A stretch of DNA of 64,000 nt from Quercus robur (Eukaryota > Streptophyta > Magnoliopsida > Fagales > Fagaceae), in NCBI RefSeq assembly GCF_932294415.1, contig NC_065544.1, forward strand, positions 36,574,310 to 36,638,309, in the 5' to 3' direction. The position numbers and the translations under genes are program-made. Within the stretch, counting starts at the first letter, position 1. Each line of letters begins with the position of its first letter. Below, piece after piece: positions 1 through 11,761 of this stretch. The notes beneath the pieces were generated by a model. The model was given only the letters and a program-made list of their open reading frames with translations, did no database searches and was not told the DNA's origin.

Positions 1-1632
1 TGATGAATGGATTTTGGTTTGGTTTGGTCGGGTTGTTCCTCTGTTATTATTTTTTTTCCTTGCTTGGTTCTTGAGAAAAATTGTCAACGCTCTTCATCAA
101 TTTAAAGTTTTTTTTTTTGGAAAATATTTTTAATAATTAATTGGTTTTTAATTTTTTTTTTTTTTTTAAATTGTTCACTTAACAGCAACATTTAATGGAA
201 ATTGACGGAAATGCCTTAATTAAAAAGCTTGAAACTTAAAAAAAAAAACTCAATTAATAAAAAAAATGTAAAATTAAAGGCCTAAAATAAATTTTGGTTA
301 AACTTAATTAGAGGGTGAAAATTGTATTTTTACCTAATTTTTAAAAACCTTTAGACTTACACAACTTGGATATTGAAATATTTATAGGTAGACTCGCAAA
401 TCCATGGTTTTAGTCCCAATTATTTGTTCTCCATTTTTTTCTTAATCATTGGCTAAATCTGAATCTTACAAAAAAATTTTCAAAATTTTCCTATATATAT
501 ATTGTATCATATATAACACATTCAAGTGGAAGTTGAATTAAAAATCATAATTAGATTCTAATTGCAATCCAATTTTTTATCAAGTGACCTTCTAACTTAG
601 AGATAAAAATCCTAAATTTCGTCATATACATAGAAAATGGAATAAAGTAGTCATGGGCTTGCAAGATATGCCCGATTTAGCGGTGATTTTGTAATTTCAA
701 TGGTGGATTCAAATTATAACCAATAACAACTTACCACTTAAGATTTATTGTGAAAATATTATAGACATAACACTTCTCACCTCTTTACCCACCCAGAGAG
801 AGAGAGAGAGAGAAATTCAAGTTATACCTAGTGTAACTCTTGTAAAGTTACACATTTTTTACACCGAAGATTTCTAAAAGATCTTACGGTTAAAAAAGAC
901 ATCATTAACTATTATTGTTTTTCACCTTATTACCTAATTAATACCGACATTCTCTCTCCTTATTTATTACTTTCCACCAAATAATATTTTCTTCAACACA
1001 ATCTAACAATATATATATATATATATATGCTACGTTAAACATTTTCAAACTTCCAAAGTTCCAACCTATTTCCAGTAAATAAATTTCATTAAACTTTTCA
1101 ATAAAATTAAGCAAGAAATTTCGGGTAATTTTTTTTTTTTTTCCTCTCTCTTTCAAATCTCCTGAAATGTATTTAAAATTGTTCCAAATGGCAAAGCACA
1201 AACAAAACTCAGCCAAGTTTCCTTGCACTACTTGGCTGGCTTAAATAATAAATATAGGGGGAGAATGCTAGCCAAGTGTCTAATTGTGTCAACTTCAAAA
1301 AAAAAAAATATATATATATATATATATATTTTGTGTCAAGCTGTGTCACTTTTATCTCTAATTTATTGTTAGGTGTCTTTACGTGTAAATTAAAGTGTCA
1401 ACGATGCTAAGTGCTAACAAACAACATACGAGTCAATTTGGAGATTGTTTTGGCATTCCATCTTTAACGGGGCAATGCCCCCACCCTATAGTGTGTTTAG
1501 GAGAACTAATTGAAAGCAAAGAAAACGAAATGGGAAGAAAATAGTGGCTTTTTTACTTTTTCTTGACTAAAATGTAATTGAAGTAGAATTACATTTTTAT
1601 TCCTTTTCCTTTAATTACAAATAAAACATAAA
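1..1632. other. AT-rich intergenic region, no gene seen
   Basis: No credible coding region is visible. It holds homopolymer A/T runs, a GA run near 797-813 and TA runs near 1010-1027 and 1307-1330. The stretch around 180-300 resembles a decayed end of the Mutator-like elements found at 20204 and 21204, sharing phrases such as the 'aaaatgcctt aattaaa' type, but no boundaries can be set. Confidence 0.5.
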
Positions 1633-1637
1633 GATAT

Positions 1638-2417
1638 TGTAAGGACTCAATTTGTAACGATCCCAAATTGATACTGGGTTCGTACGTTAAATACCCAAAC
1701 AATAAAATTTGTAGAGCGTGGGTGTTCAAGAACTAGATTAACTTTTTAAAGTAAAACGATTCAACCTCACGTTTATAGATGGATTAGCACCGATATAACA
1801 ATTAGTTTTTCTTTGAAACAAGTACAGTTCTTTGGTTTCTAAGCTTTTTTCCTGAGTGTTCTTTGTGTCTTTTTTTATGTTCCGATCACTTTTCTGCATG
1901 CTTTCCTTTCATGTTATATACTGCCATCTTCATATCATCTTCACCACACACGTGTAGGTTGGGTTCAGGGGGTTTCTTTCTGTCCTATCTAACACCTTCT
2001 GGAACCTCCTACTAGCAGCTGTAAGGCTGCTTCATCACTGTTCAGGCATCACCTCCACATTAATACGGCCAGAGAGTTGGTTGAGAGGCAATTAATGCGA
2101 AGGCAGCTGTTGTTATAGATATTTGTTTGCCTTCTCTTTCTTACCCTTGGTCCCTTATTCCACCTTTAGTGGTAACGTAGCTCCGAAGTACGTTTGTAAC
2201 AAGATGGCGTTCTGTTCATCCTCAGACTCATATTGCCGAGAAGGATTTTGCCCTCGAACGAATACTGAACTCACCTTTCGTGATATTCACTCTTCCTTTC
2301 GTTTGGTTACCCCTACAACTTGATATGGGCCTCCTCAGACAGATTTGCATTCTCGGATGGGCCACAGGCCCAATTAACTTAACTTTAATAATTTTTAGTG
2401 ACTAACCGGCCCCCACA
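1638..2417. mobile_element. Solo LTR related to retrotransposons A and B
   Basis: This 780-bp segment starts TGTAAGGACTCAATTTGTAA and ends CCGGCCCCCACA, the same termini as the LTRs at 7831, 13130, 51358 and 56686. It is flanked by a perfect 5-bp direct repeat GATAT (1633-1637 and 2418-2422), the expected target-site duplication. There is no internal region or second LTR, so this is a solo LTR left by LTR-LTR recombination. The interior has diverged strongly from A and B, so it is an older or different subfamily. The 66-aa open frame inside it is not a gene. Confidence 0.85.
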
Positions 2418-2422
2418 GATAT

Positions 2423-3683
2423 AATAATGAAGTTATATTTCTTTAATTTTTTTTTTAATTCCAAACATATTAGGAGAAAGAAATCTTGTATCCTTTTTTA
2501 TTTTATTCCTATTCCCTAATATTTTATTTATTTATTTATTATATTTGGTTTTAATCTATTCCTCTACTTTGTGAAACCTCATCATAATTCATACATACTC
2601 CTTTTTCCTTATGAATTACAGTACATAGTGTAAATATTGATTATTTGCAATGGAATGGAATAATTTCATTGAGCTTGCAAATGTAAGCCGAGTAACGATA
2701 TATGTAGCTACTTTATACAATAATTTTAGAGATACAAACTTCACCAGAGTTGAGGAGAGAAAGTACAATTAATCCAATAAAAAATCAGTGGAAATAAAAG
2801 AATGGAGATTGATTTTCACCTTGCTTCTTTCCTAAAAATTTTTCTTTTTGAATGCCTTCCCACCTTCTTTTTTTTTTTTTTTTTTTAAATTTCTTCCTTG
2901 GTTCTTGATTGATTTTTATATAATCTTGTCCCTTTATTTGTAATTGTCTTTCTTGTACTGGTTTGTTTTCTCAAAGGTCTATGATAAAGTTTGACCCATG
3001 ACTTCAGCATTTCCCCCAAGACCAAGAGTACCAAGACTTGGCTTAGTTATTGTCATAAAAAGTCCTTAGATTGAAATTTTTACTTCAGAAAAATAAATAG
3101 AAAAAAAAAAAAAAAAAATTATGGCCTTCTAACAGTATGATTGTACAGAGCATTCGCACTAACTTACGTAAAATAGCTTAAAATTCAAAATATAGGCAAT
3201 GAAATTCAAAAATTACCCATATCAAATTCTAAACCAATTATGCCAAATAGGATTTTACTATAGTGGGTGTGCAAATATACAAGTCTCTGTAGTTTATGCA
3301 AAATGATTTTTTATTAATTCTTTTTGAGGGTAAAGGAAAAAAGTGGACGTTGATTATTGTGTAAAGAGAGAAAAAAATTAAGAATTAAGAAATAATGATA
3401 TTTTAATGAAATAATGTATAGAATAGATAATCAAATATGAACTTTAAAAAATAATAATAGTTCTTATTCTAAAATAGACAATAATTTTTACGTAATCTCA
3501 CATTAATGTTTCATGTAAAAAGACAATTACCGTTTATTATTCATTTATCATGAGTTATTGAGGATGCCAACCTCAATCAAACATAAATATTGTTAGTATC
3601 ACAATAAAATTCACAATTTTATCACAATTTACCTACTTAGCGAGTTATGAGTGATAGAATTGTGAACTCATATAAACCCACTA
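2423..3683. other. AT-rich intergenic region, no gene seen
   Basis: Long T and A runs (for example near 2869-2886 and 3101-3118) and short imperfect repeats only. No splice-consistent coding frame or recognisable element boundary was found. Confidence 0.5.
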
Positions 3684-3691
3684 CTTTTAGG

Positions 3692-4952
3692 CAGTGATGG
3701 CCCCAAAAATATTTTTTAGGAGGGTCATTCAAATTTATGAAGTTGACAATGACCTCTTTGTAAATAATATTTTCTTATTTCATCTTGATTATTGGGATGA
3801 TATGATGAGATTTTTCGCAATCAATGATTCGAATGAATATTTTTCAAGTCAACATGAGTTCTTTTAAATAATAAATCTTAGGTGGGAGATGAATCTTGCG
3901 GTATAAATGATTTCTTTATAAAAAATTTATCCATAATACAGCAAGAGAATAAAGAATAGATTATAAGTTCATTGAGCATATTGTTCCTAAGTATATTGAA
4001 GATTAGTGTTGCTAAAATTAAATCTTGGAAATCATCAATTGTCTCTTACTATTATAACAAAGTCATTAATTATTATTGTTAAGTGAACTTTGATTATTAT
4101 TACTTAGAATATTTTAATTTATTATTTATTAGTTTTTCTCTGAACTCTTTTCAATAATTTTATTCAAAAATTCAACTCAACTTTGACAACTTATTAGTCT
4201 TTATAATTTATTAAGTTTTTTTTTTTTTTTTTTTGTGTCTTTTGCAATAATCTATCAAGATTTCAACGCAATAATACAATCATTAAAAAAAAAAAAATTA
4301 TCTTCACTTCCCAGTTCCCACTATTTACACTTTACTACCCACGTAATTTTCTTTTTTTTCATTTAAGATCAACAAATTACTAATTTTTGTTGTTAGGCTT
4401 GCTATTTTTTTTTTTATCAGATTTTAGATCAAATTGGTTTGTTGTTGGTTTTTTTTTTTTTTTAATAGACAAGCCAAGATACATGTTGGTGTTGAATTGA
4501 TTTGTTATTGGGTTTATTTAAGGGGAGTTCAAAATTTCAATTTAGAGTGGTCAAAACAAAACTTTAAAAATATTATTATATGTAAAAAAAAAATCCAAAA
4601 GTCAGGGGTTTCTTTTGAACCCCTTGAACACTATGGTGCGGTTTGGATTGCACATCTGCGTTTGGCATCTAGCGTTTTGCTTCTCTTTTTTTCTTTTTTT
4701 TCTTTTTTTTTTTTTTCAAGCCGCTTATGTTGACTTTCAGAGACAAAATTTACTGTGCACGAACAGTGCATGCACTGTTCACGCACTGTGCATGCACTGT
4801 TCACGCACTGTGCATGCACTATTCATGTATTTAAAAATATTAAAAATGGGTCCCACGTACTATTCACACATTTAAAATTATTTTGCTACAGTATTTTCAA
4901 TTTCAGTAAAAATAAATTCAATCCAAACGAACCCTAAGTGGCACTACCACTG
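3692..4952. mobile_element. hAT-type DNA transposon, non-autonomous, with nested MITE
   Basis: The left end reads CAGTGATGGCCCC and the right end CACTACCACTG. It is flanked by a perfect 8-bp target duplication CTTTTAGG (3684-3691 and 4953-4960), the hAT signature. The subterminal GGAGGGTCATT and the right-side GGGGTTTCTTTTGAACCCC hairpin match the related element at 30826-32019. No transposase frame is present, so it is a deletion derivative. A MITE has landed close to the right end (about 4636-4934). Confidence 0.8.
4636..4934. mobile_element. MITE nested in the hAT element
   Basis: Terminal inverted repeats of the type GTGCGGTTTGGATTG at the left and CAATCCAAACGAACCC at the right bound about 300 bp. 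The interior contains a run of GCACTGTTCACGCACTGTGCAT repeats near 4757-4822 and a TTTGCTACAGTATTTTCA block. The same arrangement recurs at 34705-34907. The small frames read through the palindromic GCATGCACTGT repeats on both strands and are not genes. Target duplication not resolved. Confidence 0.65.
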
Positions 4953-5149
4953 CTTTTAGGCTCTAATTGGTTGGAGTAAAAATAGGAGAATTAGAAAAGG
5001 GAGAGAGGAGAATAGGGGAGAAAATGATGTTTCCCTTTTTGGTTCAAGAGAGAAAACACACAAAAAATATAAACCAAAGGGAGGTGGAGAAGGGGGGAAA
5101 TCCACCCAAGCCTGCAAATTGTTTTCTCCCAATTTGAGAGGGAAACTTA

Positions 5150-5323
5150 GGGTGCGTTGTTTTGGAGGAAAATGATTTCAGGAAATCATTTTCCCCCAAA
5201 CCCGCGTGTTTGGCAGCAACAGAAAATGAAATTTTCCGGAAAATCATTTCCTGTTGACCAAAATTTACTCCTTTGACCCGGAAATGATTTTACACTCTCA
5301 TTTTCACTTCAAATCATTTCCGG

Positions 5324-5370
<47 letters not shown>

Positions 5371-5869
5371 AGAGCCCAGATCGGAGAGAGAGAGGAAGAA
5401 GAGACTTCGCCGGCAACCACAGACCGAGCTCCAGTCGGACGATCGCACCACGCTGATCGTCGATCGCAGCACCGCCCTACTCATTGATCGCGCCGCTCGT
5501 CGATCGCAGCACCGCGCCGCTCGATCTCGCCTCCACCGCTCGATCTCATCTTCTCCTCCGTCGCACGATCTCAATTTGACCAGATTTGATGAATTTTTTG
5601 CTGGGTTTTGTTTCTTTTGTGAATAAGTGTGGAATTGATTCATTATCCGCATGTTTACAGCTGAGGAAGTGTATGGAAAATTAGGTGACTTGGCTATGTA
5701 AAGCATTTTCTATAAAAATGTTTGAACGAATCAAACACCGGAATTGATTTTTCGTAAAACGATTTCCGAGACAGCCAAACAGCCTGAATATATTTTCCTT
5801 TTCCGGAAATTAGCATTTCCAAAAAATATGTATTTTTCGGAAAACATTTTACGAGAACCAAACACACCC
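5150..5869. mobile_element. TIR element with GA tract and GC-rich interior
   Basis: The left end GGGTGCGTTGTTTTGGAGG and right end GAACCAAACACACCC are imperfect inverted repeats, bordered by TA on each side, so superfamily assignment is uncertain (Tc1/mariner- or PIF-like). Further inward both arms carry GGAAAAT/ATTTTCC blocks. The interior contains a GA microsatellite (about 5329-5366) followed by about 200 bp of GC-rich sequence (5375-5575) with a repeated GATCGTCGATCGCAGCACCGC-type unit. That base composition is unlike the flanks and resembles a 5'UTR plus first exon, so host sequence capture is possible but unproven. Frames of 77 aa (plus) and 130 aa (minus) here are low-complexity. Confidence 0.65.
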
Positions 5870-6130
5870 TAGAAGAAAAGAGGAGAAAAGATGGGCTTAC
5901 CTCTTGAATTACACATTTATCCCCTCAAAGTTAACATCCTATACGTTATCCTTTTTTCCAAAAATTATTTATTTATGGGAAGTTGTGTGCTAGTACTTAT
6001 CTTTTCTTTGGTTTTTTTCTTCTTATCCTTTTTTTTTTTTAAGTTTTGGATTCTTGAACTTCTTATCCTCTTTTTATTTTATTTTTTTTAAAGAAGTAAT
6101 CATTCAAACATAATTTTTTAATAAAAATAT

Positions 6131-6956
6131 TGTAGCTAATAAAAATATTATAGGGACGCTAGGGATGCAATTTAAATCCTAAACCCAAAAGTTAAAAGGA
6201 TCTAAATCCAAAGAGCCTAATACAATGAATTTGTAAAGAGTGGGTTGGAAAACTAGGCTCTAATGAGTTGGGTAGCAATTATAGTGGATCCAAATGATAA
6301 TAAAGTAAAATTAGACTGATTTTATCTAAAGAAAATCGATCTCAACATAGTCTGAGGAGATTAGTTCTTGTATATAATTCTTGAAGTTGATTACATGCGC
6401 AGTTCTTATTGCTACAGTATTTTTCTCTCAATTCTCTAATCTCCTTCCATCTGGTCCTCTTCCTATTTTATACTCTCTTCTTTCTTTCATCTCCATCATC
6501 CACGTGTATATTAGATTGCTAGTGTTGATCCTTGTCCCATCAGCACCTTACTGAAGTCTTTGGGAGTAGCTGTAAGGCTGAAAAGTACTGTTTAGATATC
6601 ACTTCCTCATTAATACGGCCAAAGAATTAGCTAAAGAGCATTCAATGTGGTGGTAGTAACTTTCTCTTAAATATGTCACAGCTCTCATTTGTCCAGTACG
6701 TTCATGATGCATATCTTTGTCAATAGAATTTCCAAGAATGTTACTCTGGATGACAGAACAAACCTTCTGACCTTTGCTTCGTTTAGCCAAGGAGATATTC
6801 CTCCTCGGCCTACCTTCCCCACATTTCTCATTCGTAGCTTACTCGTGAAGTTATGAGTATTACATTTTCATTATTGTTTATCTGTCATTGAACTACTAAG
6901 CGTCCTCAGACAATGCCCTAAGCCCAACATGTATTCTTGTGCCCCTTATCCCTACA
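6131..6956. mobile_element. Probable second solo LTR, distantly related family
   Basis: The segment shares with the solo LTR at 1638-2417 an internal block (around 6555-6640 versus 2015-2100) containing AGCTGTAAGGCTG and CATTAATACGGCCA. It ends CCCTACA and is flanked by AATAT on both sides (6126-6130 and 6957-6961) if it begins at the TGTAG at 6131. A local duplication of 'taataaaaatat' blurs the left end, so the start could lie about 20 bp further right. No internal region is present. Confidence 0.6.
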
Positions 6957-6961
6957 AATAT

Positions 6962-7825
6962 AATATATTTTTTTATTTTATCTAATTTGGGCATAATAAT
7001 AAATTTATACAAATTCTATTTTCTATTCTCTCATTTTTTATTTCACCAAATAAAAAAAAATTTCATCCCTCCACTTTTTTACCTTCCCAACTAAATACAT
7101 ATGAGAAAAAACTAAATTTTTTTTATCATCTTACATTGATATCTCCTCTATATTTTCTATCATTCCATTTTTGTACTCCTCCAATTAAATAGACTTTTAC
7201 TTTATCACTCACAACTTTAAGCTATTTTTGCAAAAATTATTAACTACGTTGAAGTAGAAGCATTTTATCAAACACCAATGCAAACAAACTTTTTTTTTTT
7301 TTTTTTTTTGTGGATTGAAATGCAAACAAACTAATTTGATGCGGACAAGGCATTAGGTGAGCCGGTGCATGGGTCAGTGAGACAACAGCATTATAAGCCC
7401 GTCTCACCCAGAATTTTCTCTTTGATACAAGGTTTGTCTCCTGCCAAATAGGCATATAGCTTAATCATAAACCGACAAGCTACTCTTATCCTATGCGCTG
7501 GTCCAATAAAATAATGCCAGGTATATATAACCAGCGGACATTTCAACAACTTCTAGATATCGGGACTGCATAATATGGTGACATATGCATGACATATCAC
7601 AGTGCAATAAATATCTTCTGCTTCCTTCATCGTAGTCCTTTTATGCAACCTTCATCTATGCCACTCAATATATCAGCATAAAACTTTTCAATCATGATGC
7701 ACAATTTGCTCATATTCAGTTCAAAAGAATAACACACATGCACAATGGAATTATCCTAGCCATATAACCTATTTAATTTAAATCAATAATCTTTGTTATT
7801 ATATAATTCAAGTGGAATCCCAATG
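6962..7825. other. Intergenic region with dispersed repeat copy
   Basis: AT-rich with a T run near 7290-7309. The part at about 7375-7660 is weakly similar to 19400-19640 (shared phrases such as GTCCAATRAAA, TGCCAG and ATCTTCTGC in the same order), so a decayed dispersed repeat is likely. No gene was recognised. Confidence 0.4.
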
Positions 7826-7830
7826 ATAAG

Positions 7831-8531
7831 TGTAAGGACACAATTTGTAACGACCCATAATAATGTTGGGTTCGCACGTAAAAAGGCCTAAACAATATCA
7901 TTTATAGAGCGTGGGTTTGAAAGGCTAGGCCTTGGTCACAAGACAGTGGTTTTTCGTGGTGTTCATACAGAATTAAATCGTGTACGCTCGAGGAGTCTTT
8001 CTCCTGGAGGCGAGCTGGGAGGCTCTGGTTTTTGGTCATTTTTTCCAGCCCATTTTTTGGTGCATTATCCTTCACATTATATAGCTCTTCTTGGTTGATC
8101 TTAGCCCTCCACTTGTTGATCAGGTAGGTGCCTACTTCTGTGCCCGTCCCATCAGCTATCACTCCTTGCTTTCTGTTAGTTGCGATGATCGAAGTCACCA
8201 TGTCCAGGCGTCTTTTCTCATTAACATGGTCAGGACGCTGATGGGTGCATTTAATGCGGAGGGGACGTATTTACCCTGAACCAGTTTCGCACCGTACCCC
8301 CACGTGGGTCCCATTCTACTCGCATCTCCTTCAGGGGGCTTTTTGGGGGCAACCATCATCGAGACGTTGCTCTTCCCCTTGAAGTCCTGGAGTGCCGAGG
8401 ACAGGGTCATCCTCGACTGTTCCACTCGACACTTCGGCCTTTCCCCATTCGTCCTCGACAAATACCCTCCTCAGCACGGGCCCCGGGCCCTAATAGAGCG
8501 TGGGCCAGATCATAAATTCCCCGGCCCCACA
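7831..8531 (-). repeat. LTR of element A (3' LTR in element orientation)
   Basis: 701 bp, TG...CA termini, about 96 percent identical by eye to 13130-13830. Small frames inside both LTRs (60-100 aa, both strands) recur only because the LTRs are repeated and are not genes. Confidence 0.92.
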
Positions 8532-8809
8532 ATAGCCCCTCAAAATCCTGCTATCCGACTCCTCGGACGGATAGGAGGGTTTTGATGACATCAGATACCT
8601 GTCAATGCTTGTCAATCCTTGTCACCTATCGGTTCCCGAGACTTTCCGTCTGCCCGAGACACGTTCCTGGAGCCCTTGGAAGGTAAAACGTGGCCTCATT
8701 AAATACGGGCGGCTCTGTGTTTCCCATGGTCTACGGCATGATGAAGATCAAATGGTGGTGATTCCTTGGTCTTTATGGGCGGGAAAATTTGTGCAGTTAC
8801 CCTAGGAAG

Positions 8810-8816
8810 TATAAAT
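8810..8816 (+). promoter_or_regulatory. TATA box of the antisense gene in element A
   Basis: TATAAAT lies in the internal region, well outside the LTR, about 250 bp before the antisense ATG at 9067. The same place in element B has TATAAAA at 52314-52320. Downstream, a GTAAGT donor near 8957 could splice to an acceptor just before 9045. In element B the acceptor reads GTCGCAGGTTG (52537-52547) but in A the AG has become TG. This supports a 5'UTR intron damaged in A. Confidence 0.55.
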
Positions 8817-9066
8817 GATTTTTTGGAACGGATCTGTCTCTTCAGTTTTGCACTTAAGAGTTCTAGCGCGTATACCCTGGGTTCATCTGAACTTTCGCCC
8901 AAACTCAAGTCTATTTCCAGCACAAAAAGCCTGTCCGAAATGTCTTTCCTCTTTTATGTAAGTTCCCTGCCTCCATTAACTCGTGCTTTTTCTTTTCTGG
9001 GTTTATTTTTCTCTGGTTCCCTTTCTCCTCCCGTCGCTGGTTGAGTTTGTTTAGTAAATCATAAAG

Positions 9067-11761
9067 ATGGCTAAATCGAGACTGAGGAAATTAGTCGATA
9101 CTGAAGAGGCGATGAAAAAGTTCATCGCCGATTACAGGATTCCTCCCAACGTAAGTCTGAGGCATTGTAAGATGGGGGAGTGGCACTATAAGAGGGAAAC
9201 GGGCGAGGTAGTAATTCCCGTCCTCGCCTTTGCAGAGGGGGGTATGAGAATCCCTATGGGGCCAGTAACGAGGGGTTACCTCAAGCACTTCCGATTAGCC
9301 CCCACCTAGTGCACCGGCAACATGTTTAGGATTCTGGGTTGCGTGGATGCTTTAAACGAAAAGATAGGGCTAAAGCTGACCCACCATGACGTGAATTGGT
9401 GCTATAATCTCCAAAATTTGAAGGGAAAATCCTACTACATGAAAACGAGAGACGAAAGGGTTCAACTAATTCAATGCCTTCTTGATTCCAACAATGGATT
9501 AAACAAGGATTTCCTTATTGTCTCCGGTGAATGGCATGATGGCAATCCGTGCCCCATAGTAGAAGGAGAACCAGGTGGGGTATAGGGAATGGAAGGGCGC
9601 TGACACTTTGCACCATTCTAATCTGATGTGGTTCGGTAACTAATCATGCATATGTGTTTTTCTTTTGTAGATCCACACGCTTATCAACGGCATTTTCACT
9701 TAGTTAACCGGGTGGACTTGGAGACTGTTCTACAAGCGGCAGTTTTCGTAAATGACGAAGATGGTCAAGTCCGAGCCGCTCACAAAATATTAGGGTACGC
9801 TCCCGTTCAGAAATCATTTGCCGACCCTAGGCACGTGATCAGCGCCAGCCATCCTCGGCTTCCAAAAATTACCGTGGTTGAGATAGGATTTTTAATTTCC
9901 GAAGTATCATCTGTCCCAGAAAGCATCCCACTGGTGGACCTCTCCTCATCTCATTAAGTAGCGGAGGACGAAAGCGAGTTAAATCAGCCCGAGGAAGGGT
10001 TTGGGGTATTTGACCTAGCCAACCAATCCGAGGATCCTTCTGGTGATATAGGTGACCCGGCATTGTCCGAGGCGGAATTGTCATCAGTAGGCACATCTTC
10101 TCAAGCCGAGATAGGACTCAAAAGAAAGCCCCCGACCAGCTTATTCGAACTCCTTGAGGGTCAACCGGGGAAGGGTGCGCAGGGAACGCCGCAATCCAAT
10201 GCTCCGTCCCCACCACCTCAGCCCCAGACTATCCAGACTAGGTCATCCTCCACAAAGTCACAGCCACAATCCCCCCGCCCCAAACTTCCTGCTCCTTCCC
10301 AACCAACTCTGCCTCCTCGGCTGGAAAGCACTGATTTGAAGAGAAAGAGGAGCCCTAAGGGTAAGGAAACCATGGATGGGGGAAAATCCCAACCTTCTAA
10401 GGAGAGGGAGGAAGCCCCGTGTGCGAAACAATTGAAGATTGGGCACCAAAGCAAGGGTAAAGAGACTGAAGCCCAATCTTCCCAAGGCAAGGGAAAAGGG
10501 ATCGAGGCCCAATCCTTGCCAAGTGTCTGGCTTCCTGCGCCAATGCTTCACGGGGGGCCACTGCTGGAAATTGCGTCCATGAGGGACCTTGGAGATGGCG
10601 AGGGCGGTTACGTGGCAGACGCACTAGGGAGAACCATGCTACTTCCCACCGACGTGGATGGGTTGAAGAAAATAAGGATGCAGGAGGTCTTCCTCAGTAC
10701 GAAGAGGTACTTGGGCATGGTAAGGCTCTTGAAACCTAAAACTTTATTAACTCTCACTCCCGGTCTATCATTCACGATGTATTTATCTCCCTTGACAGGC
10801 TCTCCAGGCCACCTATAGGATAGAGGAAGAGGTGAACAAGCAGAGTAAGGCGGCTGAGAATGAACGCTCCAAGCACTTAGAGGCCACGCAGACTCTCAAA
10901 GCTTCCAAGGACGACCTCACCAAGGCCAAGACTGCCTTAACAGAGGCTATCCGAGATAGGGATAGCGCCTCGGAGGGTTTAGCTAGTGCCCAAAAACAGG
11001 CCGAGGACCAAACAAAACGTCTGCTAGAAGCCGAGGATCAGTTGCGAATAGCCAAGGAGCTGATCAGTGATTTAAATAAAAGACTGATCACGGTAGAGAA
11101 TGACAAAGGTGTGGCGGAGTATGCCCGTGACGAAGCCATGAGGGCCAAGCAGGAGGCTGAGTTTGCCAGAAACGAGGCTGAGGCTGCCAAGGAAACGGCC
11201 GAGGATGAGGGTTATAACGCAGGGGTAGCTGAAACCCAAGCCATCCTTAAAGCCCAAATTCCCGGAGTATGCAGGCTTTACTGCTCCCAGGTTTGGGAAG
11301 AGGCCTTGAAGCGAGCTGGGGTGGATGCTTCGTCCGATTTGTGGAAAGCGGAGAACATATTCTACCCTACAGCCATCCGTGAGGACACCTCCACCAGCTC
11401 CAAGGTTGTGAGCGACCAACATGAGGGAAGGGTCACTCAGTCGGATACTGTACGGGTCGGCGCCTCTCCTGGTGAGCCGCTTAAAGGGGGAGAGCTTCAG
11501 GATATGATAGAAGCATCTCAGCGCACGGATCCCAAGGTATCCAAAGAGATTGCTGAGCCTGTGGTCGGCGCTCAAATGCCTAATGCCGAAGAGCCAGCCA
11601 TACTTGCCCAGCCCCTACAGGCAATTCCCCTTGCTGTGGTCCCCAAGAGCACCAACACTGACCCTACTCAGTCTTCCCCCGAAGGGACTGTCCTCCAGGG
11701 CATCGAAGCTAGTCCGACTCTGCCTTCCCAGGATGTGGTCAACAAAGAATTAAAGAAGTAG
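9067..11761 (+). pseudogene. Antisense gene of element A: transposon-type domain plus coiled coil, broken
   Basis: Three exons fit the sequence: 9067-9574, 9671-10719 and 10799-11761, with GT-AG introns and compatible phases, giving 840 codons including the terminal TAG. The N-terminal part (about residues 15-140) resembles the plant family annotated as putative gypsy-type transposon (Pfam PF04195, recognised by pattern: GMRIPMGPVTRGYLKHF, then LAPT, GN and a WCYNL segment). The middle (about 290-450) is rich in Pro, Ser, Lys and Gln. Exon 3 encodes a long Ala/Glu/Lys heptad-rich coiled coil (about 525-665) followed by IPGVCRLYCSQVWEEALK. Function is unknown. It is interrupted by TAG at 9307-9309 (also present in copy B) and TAA at 9955-9957 (CAA in copy B). 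It lies on the strand opposite to the retrotransposon and has its own TATA box. Confidence 0.75.

Noticed and set aside
2123..2323. 66-codon frame
   Set aside because: It lies entirely inside the solo LTR and has no coding features.
5314..5706. 130-codon minus-strand frame
   Set aside because: It is driven by the GA/CT microsatellite and GC-rich interior of a TIR element, with Arg/Ser/Leu low complexity and no family resemblance.
10063..10818. A separate 251-codon gene
   Set aside because: It is part of exon 2 plus intron of the antisense gene of element A. Splice sites and element B show the larger structure.
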